From IMG/VR virus record IMGVR_UViG_3300009603_000089, positions 1 to 20,244 of that record: 20,244 nucleotides of DNA; one strand, 5' to 3'. Each line of letters opens with the position of its first letter. Within the stretch, counting starts at the first letter, position 1. Shown here piece by piece: positions 1-6,748 of the stretch. The DNA comes from a virus. Under the pieces are notes generated by a model. The model had not been told where the DNA came from, searched no databases, and was given only the letters and a program-made list of their open reading frames with translations. The translations under genes and the position numbers were made by a program.

Positions 1-799
1 CACCAGCAGCGAATGACATTGTTCCAAGGGCAGCGGCTGCGATAACGATAACTTTGGTCAAGTGTGGATGTTCTTCCGCAAATGCGGTAACCTTTACGGC
101 TACTTTAGTCAAAAAAGCAGCCATCTTTTCAAGCGCAGGTAACAATCCAATGACTATAGCCTGATGAACATCGCCCATTGAATTTTTTAGTTGGATAAAT
201 TTATCGGCATCAGCTTCGGCATGACCGGCAGCAACACCCATGACGGCAGCCAATCTTTCTGTGAAATCAGCTGTCGCATCTACAGATACACCGGTTGCGT
301 CCGAAGTATTAGTCAAACCAACCATGAACTTCGATAAGGTTTCAGAAACAGTAGTGGCTGATCGCCCAGAGAATGCAGCGGCATCAAGGACAGCAGGGAG
401 AGCCTGAAGAGCCTTTTCTTCATCCCCGATTACAGCAACTAACCGAGTGAGAACTTCACGTTGTTCTTCATCGCCGAAGTTCGTCTTTCTCTGTAGAGAA
501 GTGATAGTGCGTTCAATCTCTTTTCTACTACTTGCATAAGATGAACCAACCCCTTGTAGTGCAACGTCGAGTTTACGAATACCTCTCTCTTGCTCATTAA
601 CACTTTTGATACCTAATGCAAGCACACCCAACGTTGCAAGGCCGAAACCAGTCAAGGCAGTTCCGAACCCTCGTATCTTTCCAGCATTTTGTTTGATGCT
701 GTCATTAAACCGTGCGAACCGGCCTTGAGCTTGATCAAGCGATTTCTTGGATTCATCCTTGACCTTTAGCAGCACTGATAGAGTGGCAATATCAGCCAT
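1..799 (-). CDS. tail tape-measure protein, N-terminal part
   Basis: The open frame runs from an ATG at 799 to the window edge with no stop, so only about 266 N-terminal residues are visible. It starts MADIATLSVLLKVKDESKKS, followed by a helical, coiled-coil-rich stretch with a Gly/Ala/Leu-rich hydrophobic segment at about residues 44-62 (FGTALTGFGLATLGVLALG) and a second one at the visible end. This pattern is typical of phage tape-measure proteins, which set tail length and are threaded through the tail tube. AAAGGAG lies just upstream of the ATG. The gene follows the G/GT-type chaperone directly, the usual position for a tape measure in siphophages. Family identity comes from composition and synteny; the rest of the gene is outside the window. 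Confidence 0.85.
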   Translation of the reverse strand, partial: MADIATLSVLLKVKDESKKSLDQAQGRFARFNDSIKQNAGKIRGFGTALTGFGLATLGVLALGIKSVNEQERGIRKLDVALQGVGSSYASSRKEIERTITSLQRKTNFGDEEQREVLTRLVAVIGDEEKALQALPAVLDAAAFSGRSATTVSETLSKFMVGLTNTSDATGVSVDATADFTERLAAVMGVAAGHAEADADKFIQLKNSMGDVHQAIVIGLLPALEKMAAFLTKVAVKVTAFAEEHPHLTKVIVIAAAALGTMSFAAG

Positions 800-816
800 G
801 CTGCTCCTTTGCTACC

Positions 817-1577
817 TTATTCATCTTCATCATCATCTTCATCCAACAGATCGGTCATCCACTTCCAGAGCTTCACTTGATCCGAAGTCAACTTGTCAAA
901 CCCTTTGTCCTGATTGATCTGTGCTTTGATAGCTTTCCATGACCGGTAAACATTAACCATCCGCACTTCTGTGACATTCTGTCCTTTTGCGGTTTCAAGG
1001 TCACAGTTAAATGTTTCTGCGATCTCACTTAAAGTAGCGTCTGGGGGTTGGGGGTAGTCACCGTTACGGTCTGCGATATATCGGGCAAGAGCTGTGTACC
1101 GTTTTTTAGTTCATCATCCGATTGGTCATTTATAGACTGCACCATGAGATAAGCCAGTTCATCATTGGACAGGTCTTTGAACGCTGATGGATTGTTCCAA
1201 GGTTTTGGAAGAAGCTGACCTTGGAGGTCTGTCCAATTCCAATCAATAATGCGTCTTGCTAGAGACTCACAAGTTGCATCAATCCAATCAGTAGTTTCCT
1301 CCGCATCAATGTCTTTGCCACTCATACCTTGAAGCCTACTCAGCATAATCGATTCCCCAACGGTTATCACGGGAATATATTTGATCCATTCGCCGATGTG
1401 TACATAGGATAACTGGCCTTCCTTAACAATCGCACCATCTGCAATGATCCTCCCGATGCTGATAGTGCAATCATCCGATTTACGACATATTGGAGGGATT
1501 TTCCAGTTAGGTTGTGGTGGGACGATCTCGCTATCCACCACAACCGCTGGCACTTGACTTTGATGTTCTTGCTGCAT
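817..1577 (-). CDS. tail assembly chaperone, -1 frameshifted fusion (GT-type)
   Basis: This is the predicted long form of the gene starting at 1577. Reading is normal to a slippery heptamer A AAA AAC (1101-1107), then shifts by -1 and continues open for 94 codons to a TAA at 817-819. The product would be about 253 residues. The added part begins RYTALARYIADRNGDY, contains SEIAETFNCD and a basic/aromatic helix, and ends in a strongly acidic tail (DEDDDEDE). The -1 frame has no ATG-initiated gene of its own over this stretch but looks fully coding. It fills the otherwise empty gap before the tape-measure start. Lambda G/GT and many siphophages use the same arrangement to make two chaperones in a fixed ratio that bind the tape measure. 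The slip itself is inferred, not shown. Confidence 0.78.
1029..1577 (-). CDS. tail assembly chaperone, unshifted form (G-type)
   Basis: A 182-residue protein starts at an ATG preceded by AAAGGAGA. It has a Pro-rich start, then a region that looks like the globular domain of tail chaperones (about residues 40-150), with a helix including WIDATCESLARRIIDWNW. The last 23 residues after the slippery site (GTQLLPDISQ onward) are low in complexity and end at TAA 1029-1031. By synteny it is the short, abundant chaperone partner. It lies between the tail-tube genes and the tape measure, exactly where lambda gpG analogues lie. Sequence similarity to a named chaperone family is not obvious to me. The call rests on position, size and the frameshift signal. 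Confidence 0.78.
   Translation of the reverse strand: MQQEHQSQVPAVVVDSEIVPPQPNWKIPPICRKSDDCTISIGRIIADGAIVKEGQLSYVHIGEWIKYIPVITVGESIMLSRLQGMSGKDIDAEETTDWIDATCESLARRIIDWNWTDLQGQLLPKPWNNPSAFKDLSNDELAYLMVQSINDQSDDELKNGTQLLPDISQTVTVTTPNPQTLL
1101..1107 (-). promoter_or_regulatory. -1 programmed frameshift slippery site A AAA AAC
   Basis: On the minus strand the codons read GAA CTA AAA AAC GGT, giving the canonical X XXY YYZ heptamer A AAA AAC in the correct phase. A -1 slip enters a frame that stays open to the stop at 817. I could not identify a convincing downstream pseudoknot by eye. A C-rich stretch about 55 bases later is also in the overlap but does not form a proper heptamer. Confidence 0.8.
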
Positions 1578-1615
1578 TGGGTCTCCTTTACTTAGTTCTG
1601 TTATTTAGTCTTTAT

Positions 1616-2023
1616 TTAAGCTCTGGTCGGTGCGGCTCCATCAGCAGCAGCGGAGCCACCATTGTGCCGCAAACTGAGCGAATACTTGATAGCGTCGTTT
1701 ACCGAGGCTGTGATTGAATAGCTGGTTACGATAGCGAAACCGTTATACCCTGTGGAGCCATCCGGCTCGAAGTCCCATTCTTCGCCTTCCAAACCCAACT
1801 CACCGAAGATCGTTGCATCGCCCTGGGACGATGCAGGGTCCCAAGCACCGTCTGCATCCATCGTAGCTGTAGGTTTGCCAGCTAGGAAGTTCTGCCACGA
1901 ATCCGCAAAGGCTGTGATATCTGCTTCCGGAACACTGAAGTTGACCGTAGCGGAACTAAGTTCATCTTCTAACGCCACTGAATCAAAAGAGAAATCCGCA
2001 TCTTTACCATGAGTTCTTGCCAT
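1616..2023 (-). CDS. tail-tube (major tail) protein paralogue 3
   Basis: A 135-residue protein starts with MARTHGKDADFSFDSVALED and has a central DITAFADSWQNFLAGKPT followed by DPASSQGDA. The motif order (short basic start, beta strands, DITAFAD, loop ending in L-x-GK, then a DPAS turn) is shared with the next two genes upstream. This matches the size and style of phage tail-tube subunits. GGAGGTG precedes the ATG. It is the last of three tandem paralogues and the one nearest the chaperone gene. It is closest to the 141-residue paralogue (same MARTHGKD start). It could be the main tube subunit or a variant domain protein; the sequence does not decide. Confidence 0.68.
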   Translation of the reverse strand: MARTHGKDADFSFDSVALEDELSSATVNFSVPEADITAFADSWQNFLAGKPTATMDADGAWDPASSQGDATIFGELGLEGEEWDFEPDGSTGYNGFAIVTSYSITASVNDAIKYSLSLRHNGGSAAADGAAPTRA

Positions 2024-2075
2024 TATGCACCTCCATAATTTGCCCTCTGAGGGCTTAAATTGGATTCTAGGGCTA

Positions 2076-2501
2076 TTACGACACTACCCTGGTAGTTGCA
2101 CCGGAATTTTGGATAGAAGCCGAATAACTGGCTTTATCCCCGACAGGAAAAGAAATCGAAAGAGACGCTACCAGAGAACCGGTTGGGGCTGATGCTGCAC
2201 ATTGATACTCCGGATCATTGGTATCCGGCCCAGAACCAGTAGGGTCTAAAACGGTTGCAACTACTCCACCACCCACGGCATCAAATAGAGTATTGACACC
2301 CTGGCTGGCTGCTGGATCAAGAGAACCTCCAATATCAATCGTGACGTTTTTCTTGCCAGCCAGAAAGTTTTGATATATATCTGCAAAAGCCGTAATGTCG
2401 GCTTCAGCAACCGCGAAGTTGATTGTCGCCGTATCGAGTTCATCTTCAATAGCCACTGCGTTGAAGCTGAAATTCAAGTCTTTGCCGTGCGTCCTCGCCA
2501 C
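2076..2501 (-). CDS. tail-tube (major tail) protein paralogue 2
   Basis: A 141-residue protein starts at a GTG preceded by GGAGGTGA. It opens MARTHGKDLNFSFNAVAIED and contains EADITAFADIYQNFLAGKK and LDPAASQGVNTLF, lining up residue for residue with the 135-residue neighbour downstream over the first 70 or so residues. The C-terminal half diverges (PTGSGPDTNDPEYQC against EEWDFEPDGSTGYNG). Conservation of the N-terminal half with divergence in the C-terminal half suggests duplication followed by specialisation of an exposed region. The role as a tail-tube subunit is inferred from fold-like pattern, size and position. Confidence 0.68.
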   Translation of the reverse strand: MARTHGKDLNFSFNAVAIEDELDTATINFAVAEADITAFADIYQNFLAGKKNVTIDIGGSLDPAASQGVNTLFDAVGGGVVATVLDPTGSGPDTNDPEYQCAASAPTGSLVASLSISFPVGDKASYSASIQNSGATTRVVS

Positions 2502-2525
2502 TCTTCACCTCCACATTTAATCTAA

Positions 2526-2537
2526 TGATCCGGATCA
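2526..2537. repeat. 12-bp perfect palindrome TGATCCGGATCA
   Basis: A perfect palindrome with no loop lies in the short gap between two tail-tube paralogues. It contains two GATC sites. It has no loop, so it is not a terminator. It may be chance or a protein-binding site. Confidence 0.35.
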
Positions 2538-2546
2538 ACCATGTCG

Positions 2547-3299
2547 TCAGTCATTATATTCTCGAACGCCGAAAGCTATCACAATGCTAAACGCCCTACT
2601 ACCACCACCAGACACAGTGGCCACCGCCCTCCAATATGTATCAGTGACCGTAGCTGTAATTTCTTGGACTTCATAGGTGGCTGTACTGGTCTGATTGAGA
2701 GTGGTAAAGGTAGCCCTGGTAGTTTCACCGCCTGCTGAAGCATTAGCATCACTCTCTATGGTAACCACCAGATCATTGCTTCCTGATCCTGATGGAGCAG
2801 CTAGCAATCGCAGGACTGCAACACCACGTTGACTGGCACCGATCGCTCCCTGTTGGTACTTGGTGCCAGTAGCAGTGGACGAAATAGCTGTAGCAGTATA
2901 GAGGATGATGGATCGGTTTAAGGCATTATCACCCCGCCAGTTAACATCAAGAGTGATCGCTTCACCAATCGTGGATGCCCTGGCTTGATCGCCTGGATTA
3001 GTCAAACCTTCATATCCGAAGGAACCAGCTACTGTATCTTGATAAATTCCCAATTGGCGGTCTACTGTCGTAAGGTCAGCAAACATTTCAATATCATAGC
3101 CACCAGAGGCGGGGTCAAGTAGACCACCTATGCTGGCTGTGAATCCTGGCTTGCCTTCCAGGTAGGTCATATCAGTATCAGCAAATGCAGTGATGTCAAC
3201 TAACGCATTGGTTACGTCAATTGTACAAACATTGGATACACCAGAAAAATCAAATTCATCTACATAATGGGCAACTGATTTAGCATGGATTCTAGCCAT
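2547..3299 (-). CDS. tail-tube-like protein paralogue 1 (long form)
   Basis: A 250-residue protein starts MARIHAKSVAHYVDEFDFSG and contains VDITAFADTDMTYLEGKPG followed by TASIGGLLDPASGGYD. It shares the start, the DITAFAD block and the DPAS turn with the two shorter downstream neighbours. It carries an extra C-terminal region of about 130 residues, rich in Ser/Thr/Ala, with beta-type alternation (ITLDVNWRGD, ATVTDTYWRAVATVSGG). GAGGT lies eight bases before the ATG. Length is in the range of major tail proteins that carry an added surface domain. This is the first of the three in transcription order. Assignment to the tail tube is inferred; its repeated motif is seen directly. Confidence 0.68.
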   Translation of the reverse strand: MARIHAKSVAHYVDEFDFSGVSNVCTIDVTNALVDITAFADTDMTYLEGKPGFTASIGGLLDPASGGYDIEMFADLTTVDRQLGIYQDTVAGSFGYEGLTNPGDQARASTIGEAITLDVNWRGDNALNRSIILYTATAISSTATGTKYQQGAIGASQRGVAVLRLLAAPSGSGSNDLVVTIESDANASAGGETTRATFTTLNQTSTATYEVQEITATVTDTYWRAVATVSGGGSRAFSIVIAFGVREYND

Positions 3300-3301
3300 A
3301 A

Positions 3302-3598
3302 TTATGTACCTCGCGACCGTTCATTTTTCTTACGTCTGAGCGGGTTGTCTCGTTTCTTTTTTATCGCAGCAGCACTCCGCACCAGTAAGGCTTTTTGTTC
3401 TGGAGACCCATCATAGACTGCAATGGCTCCGGTGCTAAAAAGTCTTTCAGCATTAACACTTTCATCGCCATCCAGTTGGAACCTTTGCCCTGCCTCAACC
3501 TTGGTAGAACTCGGAATAGAACCTGGAGCATTCAGTATGTTTAGACGAACAAGTGCAATCAACCATTCTTCAGCTAATTCGTTCTGCGAATCCTCCAT
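3302..3598 (-). CDS. small phage protein with LDGDE motif (1)
   Basis: A 98-residue protein starts at an ATG with AAGGA upstream and overlaps the end of the preceding gene by 29 bases, suggesting translational coupling. The middle reads RFQLDGDESVNAERLFSTGAI, a short pattern in which a beta strand is followed by an acidic turn and a helix ending in GAI. The C-terminal 25 residues are very basic (KKKRDNPLRRKKNERSRG). The preceding gene has a closely similar LDGDE block. Small proteins of this style are common between tail-completion and tail-tube genes in phages, but I do not know a proven function. The basic tail suggests contact with DNA or an acidic protein. Confidence 0.6.
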   Translation of the reverse strand: MEDSQNELAEEWLIALVRLNILNAPGSIPSSTKVEAGQRFQLDGDESVNAERLFSTGAIAVYDGSPEQKALLVRSAAAIKKKRDNPLRRKKNERSRGT

Positions 3599-3818
3599 CG
3601 ATCAATTCCTTCTCAGTTAGTGGTTCGTCACCGTCTAGGCTGAATACATCACCATGCGAAATTATCAAGAATGTGCTAGAACTAGAAGGCCCATTCATAA
3701 GCCGGAACTTTTTCAATGCCTTTAACACAATACTAGGATATGTACCCAAGGTCTGACGTTGAACTTCTCCTTGCTTGCTCAGCTGTTCCAGGCGATCAGC
3801 TGCATCCTGAGCATTCAT
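3570..3818 (-). CDS. small phage protein with LDGDE motif (2)
   Basis: I start this gene at the ATG at 3818 (MNAQDAADRLEQLSKQGE), because AGGAG lies seven bases upstream and this start clears the upstream gene. A longer frame from 3854 has no such site. The product is 82 residues: an N-terminal helix, a second basic stretch (IVLKALKKFRLMNG), then FSLDGDEPLTEKELIDGGF, which resembles FQLDGDESVNAERLFSTGA of the next gene. The two may be diverged duplicates. Function is unknown; position suggests a tail-completion accessory. Confidence 0.58.
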   Translation of the reverse strand: MNAQDAADRLEQLSKQGEVQRQTLGTYPSIVLKALKKFRLMNGPSSSSTFLIISHGDVFSLDGDEPLTEKELIDGGFAERIS

Positions 3819-3828
3819 AGTTATACTC

Positions 3829-4254
3829 CTACGGCTCATCAGCCCAGATATCATAGAATGCTCCTACGTGGAACCAGCGTTCACGTCCAACGTGTTCAGA
3901 GAAGATCACATCCCGCACTTTCTCGCAATAAAGGAAAGTATGATTTTCAATGCTCAAAGTAGCGCGATCCAGAAGATTGATAATCTGGCTCTGGATATCC
4001 TGGCCTGGTTTAGGCCATCCATCATCCGTAACAGCCTTCACAAGGTAACGAACTGTGTGGTATTTCTCGGTAGGACTGAAGGATCGAGAGGAATCCACAT
4101 TGTCAACGAAGTTAAAGACCACGAATGGTGGTGCAGTCTCTTCCGGTGCTATCCAGTTATGCACTCCACCTGTTGCAAGACTAGTAACAGCAGATACATT
4201 TAAGGCTGTGAAAAGGCCCTTATCGCAAGCCTGCACTATATTGTCAGTCGACAC
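3829..4254 (-). CDS. tail completion protein (DUF3168-like)
   Basis: I place the start at the GTG at 4254 (VSTDNIVQACDKGLFTALN), preceded by GAGGAG at about ten bases. The frame stays open upstream to 4395, but that part lies inside the gp10-like gene and does not look coding. The 141-residue product has the layout of DUF3168 proteins: an N-terminal helix (VQACDKGLFTALN), a beta strand ending VFNFVDNVD, a central YLVKAVTDDGWPKPGQDIQ, a helix (QIINLLDRATLSI) and a final strand-rich part. These proteins act as the tail terminator or completion ring in siphophages. It follows the HK97 gp10-like gene with an 11-base overlap, the normal order. Known family; start codon less certain. Confidence 0.76.
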   Translation of the reverse strand: MSTDNIVQACDKGLFTALNVSAVTSLATGGVHNWIAPEETAPPFVVFNFVDNVDSSRSFSPTEKYHTVRYLVKAVTDDGWPKPGQDIQSQIINLLDRATLSIENHTFLYCEKVRDVIFSEHVGRERWFHVGAFYDIWADEP

Positions 4255-4591
4255 TGGTGAAAAGCTCCTCAATCTCATCATGAAATCGCGGCTTGACAGA
4301 CAGGAGAGCTGGCACCATGTAAGGACGGGCTGGCATGTTGCGAGTGCCGAGTTCAAGGAAATGGGCGTAATCGGTGCCGGTGTTAACCTGACCACCGATT
4401 CCCATTGTATCTAATTCAGTGTGAATCGCTGCACGGTTTCTACCAGTATCGACAGGAGACCTCTTTTTAGCCTCAGCTTCAACCCTAAATAGGTTGCGCC
4501 GCACAATTTTCTTTAACTCCGGATGGACCGTATCTATTAATTTCTGTAGCTTCCGGTCATCAAGTTCGCTGCGAAAACTGACACTAATCAT
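4244..4591 (-). CDS. HK97 gp10-like head-tail/tail-component protein
   Basis: A 115-residue protein with the hallmark C-terminal block of the HK97 gp10 family: HFLELGTRNMPARPYMVPAL, preceded by RSPVDTGRNRAAIH. Members act in head-tail joining or tail completion. The start overlaps the stop of the preceding gene as TAATG, so the two are translationally coupled. Length matches the family (about 110-150 residues). No missing core residue is seen. Confidence 0.87.
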   Translation of the reverse strand: MISVSFRSELDDRKLQKLIDTVHPELKKIVRRNLFRVEAEAKKRSPVDTGRNRAAIHTELDTMGIGGQVNTGTDYAHFLELGTRNMPARPYMVPALLSVKPRFHDEIEELFTSVD

Positions 4592-4932
4592 TATGCGTTT
4601 TTCTCACCTACTGAAATTTCTAGGTGACCAATACCAAAAGCCAAATTCGAAGGCTTCCGCACTCCTACAACCTCAAAGACACGCGATCCACTATCCATTG
4701 TGACCCTCTTTGTTTCATCAACCGCCACATCATGATTGGCATAGATAACGTATGTCCTCAGGTTATCTTCTCTGTTGAGCCGTATGGCTTCAGTGGTGCG
4801 ACCACTGATTTCGGATAACCGGCCTTGAAAGGTGTTACCGTTGGCATAGCTACTGCTTCGCCCACCGTATCCATCGGCACTTAACGTCCGGTTCTGAATG
4901 GTAAATGTGGTATCTAGGAGTCCTGTAAACAT
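4591..4932 (-). CDS. head closure / head-tail joining protein
   Basis: A 113-residue protein resembling phage head-tail joining proteins (SPP1 gp16 / HK97 gp7-type head closure). It starts with a short strand (LLDTTFTIQNRT), then a Gly/Ser-rich DGYGGRSSSY loop, GRLSEISGRTT, a strand-rich core and a final EVVGVRKPSN segment. This order (short strand, DGYGG-type loop, GRL strand, long C-terminal beta part) is characteristic of the stopper protein below the connector ring. The ATG follows the stop of the upstream gene by three bases, and no strong ribosome site is seen, which suggests translational coupling. Family call is by pattern and position. Confidence 0.76.
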   Translation of the reverse strand: MFTGLLDTTFTIQNRTLSADGYGGRSSSYANGNTFQGRLSEISGRTTEAIRLNREDNLRTYVIYANHDVAVDETKRVTMDSGSRVFEVVGVRKPSNLAFGIGHLEISVGEKNA

Positions 4933-4935
4933 GTA

Positions 4936-5187
4936 CTACGGCTTCGCTTTCGATTGCTTCGCTACATCAGCTTTTAGTACTGGCTCAACTAATCGGTATT
5001 GCAATATCGAAACAATGGCATTGACTGACATATGGCCTAGTGCCTCAAGCTGTTTCGGATCGTCTATGGTTCCATCTTCGATTCTAGCCCGGGCATAACG
5101 GATAGTATCTCGCAGCTGTGTAAAACCTTGCCCTGGAACTAACCGTAAGATTGTTTCCACTAGTCGTTCCACTAATTTATTAATCAT
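4936..5187 (-). CDS. small conserved-looking phage protein, unknown
   Basis: An 83-residue, mostly helical protein starting MINKLVERLVETILRLVPGQ with GAGGAG upstream. The N-terminal helix is amphipathic, followed by a charged helix (QLRDTIRYARARIEDGTI) and a third helix (AIVSILQYRLVEPVL), with a basic tail. No signal peptide or clear membrane segment. I do not recognise the family. It lies between the membrane-protein cassette and the head-closure gene and might be part of either group. Confidence 0.6.
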   Translation of the reverse strand: MINKLVERLVETILRLVPGQGFTQLRDTIRYARARIEDGTIDDPKQLEALGHMSVNAIVSILQYRLVEPVLKADVAKQSKAKP

Positions 5188-5199
5188 GTTTTTTACTCC

Positions 5200-5409
5200 T
5201 CACCATAACAACCATCGGGACAGAACTTCCATAGAAATAGCCCCAGTGCCGATCAGACCACCACCGGCCATCACCTTCTGCCGTGTTTTGTTTCCGCGTT
5301 CATAGAGTATTTCTACTCTGGCTTCCATAGCCTGGATGCGCTCTAAAAGGTTATCTTGGCTAACCTCTATTCGTCCCAACATGCGCTGAACATCATCCCA
5401 GGGAGTCAT
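5200..5409 (-). CDS. small coiled-coil protein with hydrophobic C-terminus (XhlA-like)
   Basis: A 69-residue protein. Residues 5-35 form a heptad-like helix (MLGRIEVSQDNLLERIQAME), followed by a basic hinge (ERGNKTRQKV) and a hydrophobic C-terminal segment of about 20 residues ending SRWLLW. This coil-plus-tail-anchor layout matches XhlA/haemolysin-type phage membrane proteins, which work with a holin. It follows the 50-residue two-segment membrane protein with a four-base gap. A structural role cannot be excluded. Function inferred from architecture only. Confidence 0.55.
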   Translation of the reverse strand: MTPWDDVQRMLGRIEVSQDNLLERIQAMEARVEILYERGNKTRQKVMAGGGLIGTGAISMEVLSRWLLW

Positions 5410-5412
5410 TGG

Positions 5413-5565
5413 CTATTCATTCTCCAATACCTTCATCCCCAATGCGATAACCCCTCCGATGGTACCGGTGGCTATCTCAGGCATCCCCTCGGTAATGCCT
5501 ACCACTGCAAGTCCACCAAGCACTATTATGGCGAGGAATATCTGCGGCCGTACCTTGCCGATCAT
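5413..5565 (-). CDS. 50-residue two-segment membrane protein, holin-like
   Basis: A short gene from an ATG at 5565 to TAG at 5413-5415. The product starts MIGKVRPQIFLAIIVLGGLA. It has two hydrophobic segments, about residues 9-24 and 31-46, separated by an acidic turn (TEGMPE), with a basic N-terminus and acidic C-terminus (KVLENE). Size and topology fit small holins, but no endolysin is visible in the window. It fits exactly between the stop of the 270-residue membrane protein and the start of the coiled-coil protein, which supports it as a real gene. Confidence 0.55.
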   Translation of the reverse strand: MIGKVRPQIFLAIIVLGGLAVVGITEGMPEIATGTIGGVIALGMKVLENE

Positions 5566-5567
5566 GA

Positions 5568-6380
5568 TTACTTCACCGTCGTTTCGATCTCAATGTTGTT
5601 GTCGCCAGTGCTGTTTTTGACTGTCAAACTACTAAACAGGAAATCCGCCGTAGCTAGGCCGTCTCCTGTCCCGATCACCATGTTCTTTAGCGTCATCGTG
5701 CCTACGTTGAGGTCACTGATCACGCAATCCCCGCCAAAGGTGCGTACATTCGTTACTGTGAGCGTCTTGATGACTGCACCCGAGGTGCCGCCCCGAAGAA
5801 TGATTTTATCGTACGTCTCATTGGTTGCAGTGAGGTTGGTATTGCCTCGGCTGGATGCTACCGACACGTTGCTCGGAGTGCCTACGGTCAAGGCGAAGCT
5901 ATTTCCGTCGGCTTGGTTGTCCTCATAAATGAGATCATGGACGGTCGCATCGCTAACCGTGAGTTTTCCACAACGCAGTCCATCTACTGTCATGGTCTCA
6001 ATCAGAGTGTCGCCAGTGCCACTAATCTCAAACACATTGACTACGCCACTAGCTACACCAACATCCAACTCGGATAGGTTGATGGTGCCGAACCGCTGTC
6101 CATCAATGGTCAGGTCGAAGCTGCGGGTTTCGGGGAGTTCTGCTAGATCGGAATTGCTGACCAGTGATCTGGGTGACTCTCGTAGATCGTAGATACCAGG
6201 ATCGGGGATCGATGCCCAGGTTTTGCCATTGGCAAACAGCAGAATGAGGCCCACGGTAACACCGAATGCTATCACCAGAGCCATGCCTACCCAGATCATG
6301 GGGTTGCTATGCCCCGTAGCCATTGTGGGCATCGAGTAACGATAAGCTTGACGGTCTAACATGCGGATGCGGAACTTCAC
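5568..6380 (-). CDS. membrane-anchored beta-repeat protein, unknown
   Basis: A 270-residue protein starting at a GTG that overlaps the previous stop (GTGA) with GGAGGTGG just upstream. A basic N-terminus of about 28 residues is followed by one membrane segment (residues 29-50, WVGMALVIAFGVTVGLILLF). The remainder is a run of short beta strands with recurring T-x-x-x-L/V-x-V spacing (GKLTVSDATVHDL, IKTLTVTNV, VGTMTLKNMVIG, FSSLTVKNS), consistent with a beta-solenoid. This suggests a type II membrane protein whose beta domain faces the periplasm or cell outside. I do not recognise the family. An anchored beta-solenoid is odd within a head-completion operon. Confidence 0.65.
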   Translation of the reverse strand: MKFRIRMLDRQAYRYSMPTMATGHSNPMIWVGMALVIAFGVTVGLILLFANGKTWASIPDPGIYDLRESPRSLVSNSDLAELPETRSFDLTIDGQRFGTINLSELDVGVASGVVNVFEISGTGDTLIETMTVDGLRCGKLTVSDATVHDLIYEDNQADGNSFALTVGTPSNVSVASSRGNTNLTATNETYDKIILRGGTSGAVIKTLTVTNVRTFGGDCVISDLNVGTMTLKNMVIGTGDGLATADFLFSSLTVKNSTGDNNIEIETTVK

Positions 6381-6721
6381 TTGCCACCTCCATTAACGCC
6401 AGTGGCTGCGTTAGTATCCTTTACACCGCCCTCACTCACCCACCGGCGGAAAAGTTCTCCGAGGACTGCTCCAACAGGCAGGTTTAGGGCCGCTACAGGT
6501 ATCATGAGTCCCTCCACGTTATCCAGGAGGGATATGTCTCCGAGAATCCTTAAGCTGATCATCAAAAGCAGGATGAGCCACATCCAGACCACGGGGACGG
6601 CGACGAGGGCAACCAAAATTGTGGTGCCTGAAATGGTATCTGGTAACCCTCGCCCTGTTGGTTGTGCTGGTGGAGAAGGTGGTTGTGGTGGTGGTGATAT
6701 ATCGTCAGATGGTGTTGTCAT
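6377..6721 (-). CDS. Pro-rich two-segment membrane protein, unknown
   Basis: A 114-residue protein starting at an ATG preceded by GGAGGACGATAC. Residues 1-28 are Pro-rich (PPPQPPSPPAQP). A strongly hydrophobic segment covers about residues 34-60 (ILVALVAVPVVWMWLILLLM) and a second about residues 71-90. The C-terminus is Gly-rich. It overlaps the next gene by four bases. Topology would allow a holin-like role, but the long proline tail is not typical. Function unknown. Confidence 0.62.
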   Translation of the reverse strand: MTTPSDDISPPPQPPSPPAQPTGRGLPDTISGTTILVALVAVPVVWMWLILLLMISLRILGDISLLDNVEGLMIPVAALNLPVGAVLGELFRRWVSEGGVKDTNAATGVNGGGK

Positions 6722-6748
6722 GTATCGTCCTCCGATTTAATGCAAAAC

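Noticed and set aside
1029-1070. C-rich run (CCCCCAACCCCC on the minus strand) as the frameshift site
   Set aside because: It lies in the two-frame overlap, but no proper X XXY YYZ heptamer is in phase there. The A AAA AAC upstream is canonical and in phase.
4255-4395. Longer N-terminus for the DUF3168-like protein
   Set aside because: The extra 47 residues lie inside the gp10-like gene, look non-coding, and the GTG at 4254 has GAGGAG upstream.
5356-5928. Plus-strand frame of 190 codons
   Set aside because: It crosses the boundaries of three well-supported minus-strand genes and has no motif.
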